A stretch of 64,000 nucleotides of DNA. Origin: CBDCXE01 sp965223725 [NCBI: Nitrospinota bacterium] (lineage in GTDB: Bacteria; Nitrospinota_A; UBA7883). Below are positions 46,223-55,248 of this stretch, piece by piece (within the stretch, counting starts at the first letter, position 1; the number at the start of each line of letters is the position of its first letter). The DNA lies in assembly GCA_965223725.1 (NCBI GenBank), contig CBDCXE010000001.1:124001-188000 (forward strand), given 5' to 3'. A program made the position numbers and the translations under genes. The notes below the pieces were generated by a model. It saw only the letters and a list, made by a program, of their open reading frames with translations. It did not search any database and was not told the origin of the DNA.

Positions 46223-46867
46223 ATGACACAAGTTTATTACCGAATAATTATTATATTTGGTTTACTTATACTACTCACCGCCGCGGCGCCATCATCGGCG
46301 GACGAAAATATCATGCTGGGCAAGCGGATGTTTAATTCTTACTGTTCGCTCTGCCATGGTGAAGATGGCAAAGGAACCGGTGTTCTGGCGGGCAAGATCA
46401 GCTCCGAAAATCCTATACCGGACCTGACTGATAAAAAATTTCAGAGCAGAAGTGTGGATGAAATCCAGACCCTCATACAGATGTACAACCGATATGGCTC
46501 CATTATGCCCAACTGGGAGAAGGTTATCGCGGAAAGCAACCTGCGCCATATAGCGGCATATATACTGGCCATCACGCAGCCGGATGTCAGATTGCGTGGC
46601 GACGCAAGACGGGGCCGCGAGGTTTATCGTCGATCGTGTGTGGCGTGCCATGGACAGCGCGGCGAGGGCAACGGTGTCCTGGCGAAGATGCTGGACACGG
46701 AGATGATAAACTACAGAACCGAAGCCTTGTCCGAAGTTACAGATAAGCATTTAATTGAAACGATCACAGATGGTAAGGGTAAGCATATGCCCGCATGGGG
46801 AGGTATACTGAGCGCTGGTGAGATAAAAGATGTCGCTGTTTTTATCAGAGCAATGTATAAACATTAA
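46223..46867 (+). CDS. Dihaem c-type cytochrome
   Basis: An exported electron carrier of 214 residues with two cytochrome c domains. The signal peptide starts at MTQVYYRIIIIFG and ends near PSSADE. Haem-binding CSLCH (first domain) and CVACH (second) are each followed by the GEDGKGTG or GQRGEGNG loops, and candidate Met ligands occur (IMPNWE, HMPAWGG). I chose the ATG at 46223 because a GGAGGT lies 5 bp upstream; an earlier ATG adds eight codons. It links to the CcmH/CcmI-like genes in the window in requiring haem attachment. Confidence 0.9.
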   Translation: MTQVYYRIIIIFGLLILLTAAAPSSADENIMLGKRMFNSYCSLCHGEDGKGTGVLAGKISSENPIPDLTDKKFQSRSVDEIQTLIQMYNRYGSIMPNWEKVIAESNLRHIAAYILAITQPDVRLRGDARRGREVYRRSCVACHGQRGEGNGVLAKMLDTEMINYRTEALSEVTDKHLIETITDGKGKHMPAWGGILSAGEIKDVAVFIRAMYKH

Positions 46868-46886
46868 CCCTTAAGGGGGAATTATA

Positions 46887-47345
46887 ATGCAAAAAATCAT
46901 CACTACACAAAGCTTCCAGGTCATCGGGATAAAAATACGGACATCCAAACAAAAAGCAATGAAAGATATTTCGAAGTTGTGGAAAAAATTTATATCACAA
47001 GAGATAAAAAATAAAGTTCCTAACAAACTGAATGAAGATATATTCGCGGTTTATACTGACTATGCCGGAAATTACATGGAACCATATTCATATATCCTTG
47101 GGTGTGCTGTAAGCTCCCTGGACGTGATTCCGGATGCTATGATTGGCATAGAAATCTCTTCAGCGCAATACGAGATATTTACCGCTAAAGGAAAAATGCC
47201 TGATAAAATAATCGAAACATGGCAACGCATCTGGGACCCAGAGATTGACTTCAGGAGATCTTATATAGCTGATTTTGAACTGTACGGTCCGAAATATAGC
47301 GACCCAGATAATCCAGAAGTGGAAATCTATGTAGGGATAAAGTAA
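46887..47345 (+). CDS. GyrI-like / AraC effector-binding-domain protein
   Basis: A 152-residue stand-alone effector-binding domain of the GyrI/AraC_E_bind (SOUL-like) type: FQVIGIKIRTSKQKAMKDIS, WKKFISQEI, EDIFAVYTDYAGN, YSYILGCAV, AKGKMPDKIIETWQRIW, ADFELYG. Such domains bind small amphipathic molecules or inhibit gyrase; on their own their role is unknown. It is more AT-rich than its neighbours. A 10-bp palindrome (CCCTTAAGGG, 46867-46876) separates it from the cytochrome gene. Confidence 0.85.
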   Translation: MQKIITTQSFQVIGIKIRTSKQKAMKDISKLWKKFISQEIKNKVPNKLNEDIFAVYTDYAGNYMEPYSYILGCAVSSLDVIPDAMIGIEISSAQYEIFTAKGKMPDKIIETWQRIWDPEIDFRRSYIADFELYGPKYSDPDNPEVEIYVGIK

Positions 47346-47449
47346 TGCGCCCCTGAAACCGCCCCGCTCCTTCCCGCTCTTTAATATGCCACGCTTTCAC
47401 CTGCGAGTCACAAATACATCGCAAAGAGATAAACGATCACTTGCCACAG

Positions 47450-47478
47450 TTGAGTTTGGCCTATACCATAGTTTATAT
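47450..47478 (+). promoter_or_regulatory. Candidate htpX promoter
   Basis: TTGAGT (47450-47455) and TTATAT (47473-47478), with a 17-bp spacer. The leader would be about 60 nt and ends in a strong AGGAGGTG ribosome site. Confidence 0.4.
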
Positions 47479-47542
47479 GCAGATTGATTTTGGCGCAGGA
47501 AAACTGTTAAAGCGGAAATATGAAGTTTAGGAGGTGTAACCA

Positions 47543-48376
47543 ATGAACACGATGAAGACAACCTTGCTGTTAGGGGCCATGACTCTTCTGTTCGTCTACG
47601 CTGGCGCCGCCCTGGGTGGCAAGACAGGGATGATAATCGCATTTGGCATAGCTGTCGTGATGAATTTTACTTCATATTTTTATAGCGACAAAATGGTGCT
47701 GAAAATGTATAAAGCCCGGGAAATTAAAGAGAGTGAATCGCCATGGCTATACCAGACGGTTCAACAATTGACGCAGCGGGCCCAGATACCGATGCCGAAA
47801 CTATATATGATCCCCTCTGATCAGCCGAATGCATTCGCCACCGGCAGGAACCCGGAGCATGCGGCGGTGGCCGTTACACAAGGAATATCGCGGATACTGG
47901 AGCGGGACGAACTGGCCGGTGTGCTGGCCCACGAGCTGGCCCATGTGAAAAATCGGGACATACTGATCGGCACGATTGCCGCCACCATTGCCGGGGCATT
48001 GGGTATGATGTCAAAATTCGCCATGTTCACAGGCGGCGCAAGGGGTGGTGAAGGTCGTGGCAACCCGCTGATCGGTATCGCAATACTGATTTTGGCGCCG
48101 GTGGCGGCTATGATCGTGCAGATGGCTATATCCAGGACCAGGGAATACAAGGCAGACAAAACCGGCGCGGAACTGTTGGGAGCGTCAGAACCTTTGGCCC
48201 AGGCGTTGGCCAAACTGCATAACGCGTCCAGAACAATACCTATGAACACGGCGGAGCCTGCAACGGCCCATATGTTCATAGTGAGCCCACTTTTTGGAAA
48301 AGGATTTTCGTCACTTTTTTCCACACATCCACCCATGGAGAAAAGGATTGAGGCGCTTCGATCGATGCAGCTCTAG
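47543..48376 (+). CDS. htpX: Zinc metalloprotease HtpX
   Basis: An integral membrane protease of 277 residues that degrades misfolded membrane proteins. The zinc-binding HELAHVKNRD motif (about residues 131-140) is preceded by the family stretch NAFATGRNPEHAAVAVT, and a third ligand Glu lies in TREYKADKTGAELL. Two N-terminal membrane segments and two more after the active site are visible. The AGGAGGTG 6 bp before the ATG is the strongest ribosome site in the window. Often heat-shock regulated; no such box is recognised here. Confidence 0.96.
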   Translation: MNTMKTTLLLGAMTLLFVYAGAALGGKTGMIIAFGIAVVMNFTSYFYSDKMVLKMYKAREIKESESPWLYQTVQQLTQRAQIPMPKLYMIPSDQPNAFATGRNPEHAAVAVTQGISRILERDELAGVLAHELAHVKNRDILIGTIAATIAGALGMMSKFAMFTGGARGGEGRGNPLIGIAILILAPVAAMIVQMAISRTREYKADKTGAELLGASEPLAQALAKLHNASRTIPMNTAEPATAHMFIVSPLFGKGFSSLFSTHPPMEKRIEALRSMQL

Positions 48377-48429
48377 AGCGCTGATGCGGCGCTGTATTGT
48401 TTTATAACGAATTGGCCAGATGAATTTGA

Positions 48430-48458
48430 TTGACAAATCACCATAAAAGATTGATAAT
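48430..48458 (+). promoter_or_regulatory. Sigma70-type promoter for the radical SAM gene
   Basis: TTGACA (48430-48435) and GATAAT (48453-48458) with a 17-bp spacer: the best consensus promoter seen in the window. It gives a leader of about 30 nt to the ATG at 48497. Confidence 0.65.
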
Positions 48459-48496
48459 ATACATTTTATAGACCTTGTGGCAACAGGTAGTATAAA

Positions 48497-49414
48497 ATGC
48501 TGAGAGACAAATATAACCGCACGCTTGAACTGATAGAAATTGCAGCCAGTGATAGCTGCCAATACTCATGCCCCAGTTGCGGCGCTTTAGGTTCTCCTCC
48601 GTCACACAACCTGTTCGAAAACGAAAATATTATCCGGTTTATGGGCGCCATGTCCGCGCTGGGATTGCGCAAAGCCCGCATCATCGGTGGCGAACCATTA
48701 ATGCGGCCAGACATTGTAGAGCTGTTATCCGGACTCACCGCAATCAAACCAAAAATCAAGCTCTCCATGGCGACCAATGGACGGGCTCTTCCGTATATGG
48801 TGGACAAGCTAAAGTCCTGTGGGTTGGACCGGCTGTTCGTTTCTGTGCCGACCCTGGATCCGGTGGTTTTCAAAGCCATTACAGATTCTGATAATGTCTC
48901 TGCGGTCATCAATGGCGTCATCGCCGCAATGGAAGCGGATATACCGCTGGCGATCAGATATACCCTGAAACCAGGTGTTAATGATCAATCGATGCCTGAT
49001 GTGGTGGATTGGGCCGTCAACCTGGGTCTTGACATTTATATTGTCGAAGAGCTGGGTGAAAAGGGCTTGCCCTTAACAGAAGAGCAGATTTTGTCTGGCA
49101 TAACGGCCTATGAATTAAACGATATATCGAAGCCCGGCGCCCGCATCCATAAATGGCGGGTCGAAGGCCACAACAGTTTTATTAAGGTTGTCACATACAA
49201 CTATACCCACAGTTGTATAGACTGCAACAGGTTGTGGCTATCGGCGCACGGTATTTTGCACCCATGCGCTTCGAGCTCTAAAAAGCTGGACCTAAGGGGA
49301 TTTTTTGAAGAAGACCCCACCGAGAATGAGCTGATAGAATTCGCTTCGAAGATACCTTTCAATAAACCATGGGGCATCTATGATAAGGAAGACCTCGCCA
49401 AGACCGCATTCTAG
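48497..49414 (+). CDS. MoaA-like radical SAM protein
   Basis: A 305-residue radical SAM enzyme. The first cluster is C21-x3-C25-x2-C28 (CQYSCPSC), and the SAM-binding region IIGGEPLMRPDI follows. The C-terminus has the second cluster motif of MoaA, CIDCNRLWLSAHGILHPC. MoaA itself ends in a Gly-Gly tail, which is missing here (it ends LAKTAF), and the protein is short. I therefore call it a MoaA-like paralogue, not molybdenum cofactor synthesis with confidence. It is convergent with oleC (4-bp overlap). Other nearby genes give no substrate. Confidence 0.8.
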   Translation: MLRDKYNRTLELIEIAASDSCQYSCPSCGALGSPPSHNLFENENIIRFMGAMSALGLRKARIIGGEPLMRPDIVELLSGLTAIKPKIKLSMATNGRALPYMVDKLKSCGLDRLFVSVPTLDPVVFKAITDSDNVSAVINGVIAAMEADIPLAIRYTLKPGVNDQSMPDVVDWAVNLGLDIYIVEELGEKGLPLTEEQILSGITAYELNDISKPGARIHKWRVEGHNSFIKVVTYNYTHSCIDCNRLWLSAHGILHPCASSSKKLDLRGFFEEDPTENELIEFASKIPFNKPWGIYDKEDLAKTAF

Positions 49415-51072
49415 CCTTGCGCGATTTTTTCCGCCCAGACTTTCAGCTTTTCCCTAAATATCTTTGCGTTGTGCCGCACATCGGTGGGGAATTTTTTATG
49501 GAAGAAGACTTTTTTGATCGATCGTGTCAGCGGATGGCCAGCGCCAATTTCTAGCAGTTTCCGCCTGGTTTCAGTCTTACCGCATCGGCTCAGCTCCTTG
49601 TTCAGCTCAGCGATAATCACCGGCTCTTGATCCGGCGCCTCGCCCAGCCCCACCAACGCCGTTCGAATGACATCGGGGCTCTGGTTAAAAACAGCTTCGC
49701 ACTGTATTGTATAGAGCGTTCCATTTTTTGTGATGACACGATGCCCCTTGCGGCCGCAGAACCACAACCGATCTTTCTCATCAATATACCCAACGTCCCC
49801 CATCCGATGGAAAACCGCGCCTGTTTGCTTGTCGATTATCTTTGCGGAGCGGGTACGCTCTGGCATGTTGTAATACTCCTTCGTAACCACCGGGCCAGAC
49901 ACAACAATCTCACCGATCTCGCCCTGCGGCGCCAAGAGCTCGTCATCCCACTCCATGACATCATCCTCTGTTATTTTTATGATCCTGATGGTGATACCGT
50001 TTAGCGCCTTGCCGACACATACCCCCCTGCCCTCACTGGTCAGCGCCGCTGTATCATTAATTACCTCATGCCCGTCGATATCGGCGATCGGGAGCGACTC
50101 CGTGGCGCCGAACGGTGTGTATGTGGCGCCATCTTCAGGAAGTATGCCTGTCAGCAAACGGTAATGTATGTCCTCCGATACCGGCGCGCCAGCCATCAAG
50201 ACCCGCTTCAATGTCGGCAGCGTGACATCGTGCCGAACACAATATTCCGACACCTTGTCCCAGATAGCCGGCGAGCCAAAGGTAATTGTTACGGAATTTT
50301 CGTTGATCGATTCGACGAATTTCGCCGGGTCCACCTCAGCGGGCCGTGTCGGGTCCATATCAGGGATGACAACGCTCATACCGATGGCGATGGAAAATAG
50401 CGCGAACAGAGGGAACGCGGGCAGATCAACATCGCTCTCATTCAGCCCATATTGACTCTTTAGTAGCTTAACCTGGGCGTCGAACATGCCATGCTCATAC
50501 ACAACGCCTTTGGGCGGGCCCGTGGAGCCGGTGGTGAACAGTATCGCGGCCATATCGTTGCTGGATGTCTGTTTTATCGAATAGGGAGCGACGCTAGAAG
50601 ATCGCAGGTCGGCGACAGTCTTGCCACCCCACAACAACCTTTTGCCTGCTGTTACCAGGCGGGTGACTGAGCGAAAATAAGCTGGGTATAGCCACCGCGC
50701 CAGATGAGCTTTCGGTATGGCGACAAGGGCTTCCGGCTCAGCATTTTTCACACAATCCAGCAAGGAGTTTTTACCCATCCCCGGGTCGATCAACACCGGA
50801 ACCGCACCAGCTTTGAACAGGGCATAGGTCAACGATATGAAATCGAAACCGGGCCGCACCATGAGCAATGTCCTCATACCATCGCATATACCCATGGCCT
50901 CCAGCCCGCTGGCCAGCCGGTCGCTATCGTCGTTCAACTGACGGAACGACCATGTCCTGTATTTGACCTTGCCATCGAGACCGCGGTAGATAGGCATTAT
51001 CACAGCGTCTTTATCGGGATGCGCATCGGCCCGTTCCTGCAGATATGTCGAAATATTGCACGCCCCGCTCAT
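49411..51072 (-). CDS. oleC: OleC beta-lactone synthetase (AMP-ligase family)
   Basis: A 553-residue acyl-adenylate-forming enzyme that converts the beta-hydroxy acid of the Ole pathway into a beta-lactone. It has the adenylation P-loop ILFTTGSTGPPKGVVYEH, FGATESLP and the late GDVGYIDEKDRLWFCGRKGHRV. The N-terminal NISTYLQERADAHPDKDAV fits OleC. Its start overlaps the OleB stop by 4 bp (ATGA). OleC and OleB are separate here; some organisms fuse them. Confidence 0.9.
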   Translation of the reverse strand: MSGACNISTYLQERADAHPDKDAVIMPIYRGLDGKVKYRTWSFRQLNDDSDRLASGLEAMGICDGMRTLLMVRPGFDFISLTYALFKAGAVPVLIDPGMGKNSLLDCVKNAEPEALVAIPKAHLARWLYPAYFRSVTRLVTAGKRLLWGGKTVADLRSSSVAPYSIKQTSSNDMAAILFTTGSTGPPKGVVYEHGMFDAQVKLLKSQYGLNESDVDLPAFPLFALFSIAIGMSVVIPDMDPTRPAEVDPAKFVESINENSVTITFGSPAIWDKVSEYCVRHDVTLPTLKRVLMAGAPVSEDIHYRLLTGILPEDGATYTPFGATESLPIADIDGHEVINDTAALTSEGRGVCVGKALNGITIRIIKITEDDVMEWDDELLAPQGEIGEIVVSGPVVTKEYYNMPERTRSAKIIDKQTGAVFHRMGDVGYIDEKDRLWFCGRKGHRVITKNGTLYTIQCEAVFNQSPDVIRTALVGLGEAPDQEPVIIAELNKELSRCGKTETRRKLLEIGAGHPLTRSIKKVFFHKKFPTDVRHNAKIFREKLKVWAEKIAQG

Positions 51073-51962
51073 TCGAACCCCAACAGGAAATATCTGATCT
51101 CCGGTATGATCTGGTCGATGGCGTCCTCCACCACAAAGTGGCCGGCGTCCTTATATTTGTGGACCAGTTTCAGCGGGAACCGATCCTCCCACTCATTCAA
51201 AAACCGTTCATCAAAACAGAAATCCTTCATCCCCCACAGCAGAAGCGCAGGCTTGTTCTGGAACCGGGCGAGGCTTTCTTCCACCTTTGTCAAGGTTTTG
51301 TAGCTTTTGTCTTTCCGCGTCAGGGGAATATCCTGCACAAACCGTAATATCGCTATCCGGTTGCTCCACGAGTTGTAAGGAAGCAGATAACCCTTCTTCA
51401 CACTTTTGGTGAACAGCTCCTTTCTGCCGGTACCCATCCCCAGTGATACAGCCGCCTGCACAAACGCGTTGAATCCGCGGACAGCAATGTCACCCAGCAG
51501 AGGTGTCCGGCACACCTTGATCCTCCGTGGTATATGATCCGACCGAAACGCGGCGGTATTGAAAACAATAAATGAATTTATTACCTCCGGCCGTCGCTGC
51601 GCATAGCCAAACCCGATGGCGCCGCCCCAGTCATGCACGGCCAGGTTAACCTCCCGGACGCCCAAATTGTCGATTAATCTAACAAGGTTATCTATATGGG
51701 TGTTCAACGAATAGTCATATTCCTGCGGCTTGTCGGATAGCCCACAGCCAATATGGTCCGGCACAATCACACGATACTTGTCACGAAAAGCCAGCACCAG
51801 CTTGCGGTAGTAGAATGACCATGTGGGGTTGCCATGGAGCATCAGGATGCAAGGCGCGTCGCGCGGCCCTTCGTCCAGATAGCTCATGTTTACCCCGTCG
51901 ATATCGAAGGACTGCGGTTCGAAGGGATATTCGTCTTTTATCGATTCAAGATCATACGACAT
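51069..51962 (-). CDS. oleB: OleB beta-lactone decarboxylase (alpha/beta hydrolase)
   Basis: A 297-residue haloalkane dehalogenase-like hydrolase that decarboxylates the beta-lactone to the long-chain alkene. LHGNPTWSFYYRKLV is the oxyanion region, and the nucleophile is Asp111 in AVHDWGGAIGFGYA. A C-terminal His (GHFVVEDAIDQI) completes the catalytic set. Alone it could be read as a dehalogenase, but the flanking oleA and oleC settle the assignment. Confidence 0.9.
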   Translation of the reverse strand: MSYDLESIKDEYPFEPQSFDIDGVNMSYLDEGPRDAPCILMLHGNPTWSFYYRKLVLAFRDKYRVIVPDHIGCGLSDKPQEYDYSLNTHIDNLVRLIDNLGVREVNLAVHDWGGAIGFGYAQRRPEVINSFIVFNTAAFRSDHIPRRIKVCRTPLLGDIAVRGFNAFVQAAVSLGMGTGRKELFTKSVKKGYLLPYNSWSNRIAILRFVQDIPLTRKDKSYKTLTKVEESLARFQNKPALLLWGMKDFCFDERFLNEWEDRFPLKLVHKYKDAGHFVVEDAIDQIIPEIRYFLLGFE

Positions 51963-51992
51963 CAGCCTAGCCCAGCTCTATCGTTCCGCCTG

Positions 51993-53039
51993 CTACCATT
52001 CAACCCCAAGCATAAGGCAATTCAACCCGGAGCCGATACCAAGCAGAGCGACATTGTCCCCGCTGTTGATAACACCGCTCTCCATACCCAAGGCTAAAGT
52101 GATCGGCAATGACACGGAACCGACGTTGCCTAAAAACTCCAGTGTGGAATAATCTATCGACGGGTCGAGTCCGATCGACTGATACAGCAATTTTCTGTGC
52201 GCCACGCCGACCTGATGTGTGAATGCCCGGTTAATTTCTTCATTTCTCCATCCGATCTTGCCCTTGAAGTCATCCCATGTATCGGCCGCCAGGGCGCAAC
52301 CAGCCATCAGCAGTTTTTCAGAGTCGGTCTGCATCACCGGGGCGGTATTGGCGCCAAAGCCTTGATCGACGTCACTTTTGCAAAGGTCCATATCAGAAGT
52401 GGAACACTTCGCCACACCGCCGATCAATCGATGCCCGGATATCGCAAGCCCTTTGCGGGCCATCACAACAGCCGCCGCGCCAGAGCCGATGGTCAACGAC
52501 GCGAACGCAGGCTTGATGCTTTGCCGGGTTGCGGAATCATCCGCCAACATCGCCTCTATCGTGGTGTTGATCAATGTCTCGCCCATCTCGCCCGCCACCA
52601 CGACCCCGGCTTCTATCTGGTCCAATTCAATCATGTTCGCCAGAGTCACCATGCCATCTAGCACACCAAGGCAAGCGTTGGATATATCAAAAATCAAAGT
52701 ATTGTCCGGTAATTTTAAGCCGCTGTGGACGGCGCTGGCGGTGGCAGGCTCCAGATAGTCACGGCATACCGACGCGTGAAAAAGCGCTCCAAATTTGTCC
52801 CGGTCGATACCAGAATTAGCGATGGCTATTTTACCCGCTTCGATTGCGGCCAGGCTAGGCTTCATACCGTTTTCCCAGAAGCGCCGTTCCCGGATACCGC
52901 TCATCAGCTCCAGCCGGCCCACGGGCAACCCCAGCCGGTCGTACAACGGTTTCAATCGCTCTTCCAGCTCCGCCGATGTCACCACCTTGGGCGGCAGTTT
53001 ATAGCCAAGACCGGCAATTTCTACATTTTTATATAACAT
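51993..53039 (-). CDS. oleA: OleA thiolase-like acyl-CoA condensing enzyme
   Basis: A 348-residue thiolase-superfamily enzyme that joins two fatty acyl-CoAs head to head. RERRFWE near residue 50 is typical of OleA. The active-site Cys is Cys123 in FDISNACLGVLDGM, a His lies in FTHQVGVAHRKLL, and an Asn in EFLGNVGSVSLP. The likely general-base Glu is in DYLEPATAS. It is first of the oleA-oleB-oleC operon. A TATAAA box and a 10-bp GC palindrome (53057-53066) lie upstream. Confidence 0.92.
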   Translation of the reverse strand: MLYKNVEIAGLGYKLPPKVVTSAELEERLKPLYDRLGLPVGRLELMSGIRERRFWENGMKPSLAAIEAGKIAIANSGIDRDKFGALFHASVCRDYLEPATASAVHSGLKLPDNTLIFDISNACLGVLDGMVTLANMIELDQIEAGVVVAGEMGETLINTTIEAMLADDSATRQSIKPAFASLTIGSGAAAVVMARKGLAISGHRLIGGVAKCSTSDMDLCKSDVDQGFGANTAPVMQTDSEKLLMAGCALAADTWDDFKGKIGWRNEEINRAFTHQVGVAHRKLLYQSIGLDPSIDYSTLEFLGNVGSVSLPITLALGMESGVINSGDNVALLGIGSGLNCLMLGVEW

Positions 53040-53056
53040 GACCCGGATATTTTATA

Positions 53057-53066
53057 CGGCGCGCCG
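53057..53066. repeat. GC-rich palindrome upstream of oleA
   Basis: CGGCGCGCCG is a perfect 10-bp palindrome, next to CCGGCCGG, in the 95 bp between truB and oleA. Read on the minus strand it is followed by TATAAAAT, which could serve as the oleA -10 box. Either a terminator for truB or an operator for oleA would fit. Confidence 0.4.
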
Positions 53067-53135
53067 CCGGCCGGTTGTCAGTTCATTGCCATGGTTTCTG
53101 ATTACGTCGCATTTATAATACATGACCAGCTTTGT

Positions 53136-54089
53136 TTATACGAAAACCCGTTTGGGGTTGATGGAACTGAACGGAAAGCCGGCCAGCGGCCCGCCATCGG
53201 TCTCGCCAATGCCAAGTAAGGCGCCCGCCCTGTTTACAACCCTTATTTTACCTGCAACCGCTTCCCCCTCCACGTCCAAAATGTCAGATACGCCTATCGG
53301 CATACCATTTTTCAACCGCTCCACCGCATGGGCGATGACCGTGGCTTTCGGCATATGCTTCAAACCGTCCGACAGGGTGATCAGATGTTCCCGGATCGTA
53401 TCGATATTGTTGCCATTGGTTATCATGTCCAGCTCGACACTGTCTTCAACATCAAACCGACCGGAGCTGACCCGCACAAGCTGTGACAGATGACCATATA
53501 CGCCAAGTTCTCTACCCATGTCGTGGCATAGCGTCCGCAAATAGGAACCGGTGGAAACCCGCGCAATGAACTCTACCTTAGGGCCATCTTTCCGGATAAA
53601 GTTGATTTCGTGGATAGTTGTTTTCACCGGTTCACGCTCCACACTGATACCTTGACGCGCCAAGGTATAGAGCCGTTTGCCATCAATTTTTTTTGCGGAA
53701 TACATCGGTGGTATCTGCTCGATTTCTCCCACATACTTATCCATCACTTTTATTACCTGCTTTTGCGTGATACCAGAAGGGTCCGCGCTGTTTAATACGA
53801 CCCCTGTCCTGTCCTGGGTATCCGTTTCAGAGCCGAGCGTCATCTCGGTTTTATAAACTTTATCCTGCCTTTCCAAAAACGGAAACAGTTTGGTGGCCCG
53901 ACCCATACCAACGACCAGCACACCGGTGGCGATCGGGTCCAGCGTGCCTATATAGCCGATCTTTTTTACTTTTATCGCTTTTTTGATATCCCGGATTACC
54001 TGGGCGGAGGTGATGCCTTCTGGTTTATTAATGTTCAGGAAACCTTCCAGCTCAGCTTTGATCGATGTTTTTTCAGTTGTCTTTATCAT
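53136..54089 (-). CDS. truB: tRNA pseudouridine55 synthase
   Basis: Converts U55 of the T-loop of tRNA to pseudouridine. The 317-residue form has FLNINKPEGITSAQVI near the N-terminus, the catalytic Asp in GYIGTLDPIATGVL, and a C-terminal PUA domain (about 240-310). I chose the ATG at 54089 because AAGGA lies just upstream and it follows the rbfA stop by 7 bp; further Met codons lie up to 54128. The gene sits in the common ylxP-rbfA-truB order. Confidence 0.94.
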   Translation of the reverse strand: MIKTTEKTSIKAELEGFLNINKPEGITSAQVIRDIKKAIKVKKIGYIGTLDPIATGVLVVGMGRATKLFPFLERQDKVYKTEMTLGSETDTQDRTGVVLNSADPSGITQKQVIKVMDKYVGEIEQIPPMYSAKKIDGKRLYTLARQGISVEREPVKTTIHEINFIRKDGPKVEFIARVSTGSYLRTLCHDMGRELGVYGHLSQLVRVSSGRFDVEDSVELDMITNGNNIDTIREHLITLSDGLKHMPKATVIAHAVERLKNGMPIGVSDILDVEGEAVAGKIRVVNRAGALLGIGETDGGPLAGFPFSSINPKRVFV

Positions 54090-54096
54090 CTTATCC

Positions 54097-54471
54097 TTAC
54101 GGTTCATTGTTTGTGGTGTCATCGCCACTGGTTGTCTCTTTTAATAATTCGTTTATACGGGCGCTTTTCTCCATCGATTCGTCCAGCAGAAAATTTATCT
54201 CCGGTATATTTCTCATATGCATGTTTTTGCCCAGCAGCGACCGGACGAACCCCGCCCCATGGCGTAGCGCCGCATGTGTATCTGACTTCTCTTTTTCCGA
54301 GCCATACACGGAGAAAAACACTTTGGCGTGTTTAATATCCCGGCTAAGCTCCACCCGCACTATGGAGACAAGAGAGGCGATGCGCGGATCTTTCATCTGG
54401 TTATGAATTATTGAAGATATTTCTTTCATCAGCTCTTCCGATACCCGATCGGATCTTTGGAACCGTCTCAT
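54097..54471 (-). CDS. rbfA: Ribosome-binding factor A
   Basis: A 124-residue KH-like protein needed for 16S rRNA 5'-end maturation and cold adaptation. It starts MRRFQRSDRVSEELMKEISS, with IASLVSIVRVELSRDIKHAKVFFS as the second family stretch. The start at 54471 is preferred because GGAGGT lies 10 bp upstream and homologues begin at the RRFQR motif; an ATG six codons earlier is also in frame. Part of a minus-strand run with ylxP and truB. Confidence 0.93.
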   Translation of the reverse strand: MRRFQRSDRVSEELMKEISSIIHNQMKDPRIASLVSIVRVELSRDIKHAKVFFSVYGSEKEKSDTHAALRHGAGFVRSLLGKNMHMRNIPEINFLLDESMEKSARINELLKETTSGDDTTNNEP

Positions 54472-54490
54472 AACAGAAATTACCTCCATA

Positions 54491-54772
54491 CTAAAGGGTC
54501 ACGAATTCTGTGGCTATATGAACCACCACACTTTGCGATGAAATAAAGTTTATTGTTCTCTGAAGCTGACTGTCGGCGTTCTCTTTATCGCTGGCTATCA
54601 CACACACGCCAATAGACGCGCTTTGATGATAATCATGCTCACCCACCTCAGCTATTGATACGTTGAATTTCGCCTTTACCCGGTCCTTAACACTTTTTAT
54701 GGTTTTACGTTTATCTTTCAAGGATCGGGCCCCGTGAAGAGCCAATGAGATTTTGCCAATACCGACAACCAT
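54491..54772 (-). CDS. ylxP: DUF503 family protein (YlxP)
   Basis: A 93-residue conserved protein, MVVGIGKISLALHGARSLKDKR to IATEFVTL, of the DUF503 family, usually found between infB and rbfA. It may assist ribosome maturation, based on its constant neighbourhood. The start at 54772 is chosen because the family begins at MVVG; the open frame extends 24 codons upstream without motif. infB, its usual upstream neighbour, is absent here. Confidence 0.88.
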   Translation of the reverse strand: MVVGIGKISLALHGARSLKDKRKTIKSVKDRVKAKFNVSIAEVGEHDYHQSASIGVCVIASDKENADSQLQRTINFISSQSVVVHIATEFVTL

Positions 54773-54907
54773 GATCTGCCCCACTAACCGGTAATTGCAG
54801 GCGCGCGACCAAATAAAAACCAGAAGCCGACAAGCCTGCGCCATATGGACGCGACAGCTGGTTTAAAGCGCCGTTATAATGCGGAGCCAGGTTTAACCAG
54901 TGCGAAA

Positions 54908-55096
54908 TCAGGCTTCAAATCTTTGGGTTTTACGACGTTTTTTAAGCGCTTCTTTCTGTTTTCGTTTTCGCTTTGCCGAAGGTTTTTCATACGCCCGTCT
55001 TTTTTTCAGCTCTTTCCAAAGTCCATCTTTCAGCAGTTGTCGTTTAAGAGCTTTAAGCGCCTGATCAACCTGCTGGTTTATAACCTTAACTTGCAA
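54908..55096 (-). CDS. rpsU: 30S ribosomal protein S21
   Basis: A 62-residue basic protein of the small subunit, involved in mRNA binding at initiation. VKVINQQVDQALKALKRQL and EKPSAKRKRKQKEALKKR are characteristic of S21, with the terminal basic tail. The start codon is TTG with GGAG 8 bp upstream. The stop is about 135 bp before the ylxP start. No usual dnaG/rpoD neighbours are present. Confidence 0.93.
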   Translation of the reverse strand: MQVKVINQQVDQALKALKRQLLKDGLWKELKKRRAYEKPSAKRKRKQKEALKKRRKTQRFEA

Positions 55097-55248
55097 ATAC
55101 CTTACTCCGATTCGGCGTCAACCCGCCTTATTTACAAAAATAACTCCATATACAGAACTTGTTAGTTTACCCATACATACCATGATGGTCAAGCAAAATA
55201 AGAGCATAGATGCGTAAATAAAAATCATATATAATATCAGACAGAAAT

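Noticed and set aside
51069-51962. Haloalkane dehalogenase
   Set aside because: The fold and catalytic Asp match, but direct coupling with oleA and oleC identifies it as OleB.
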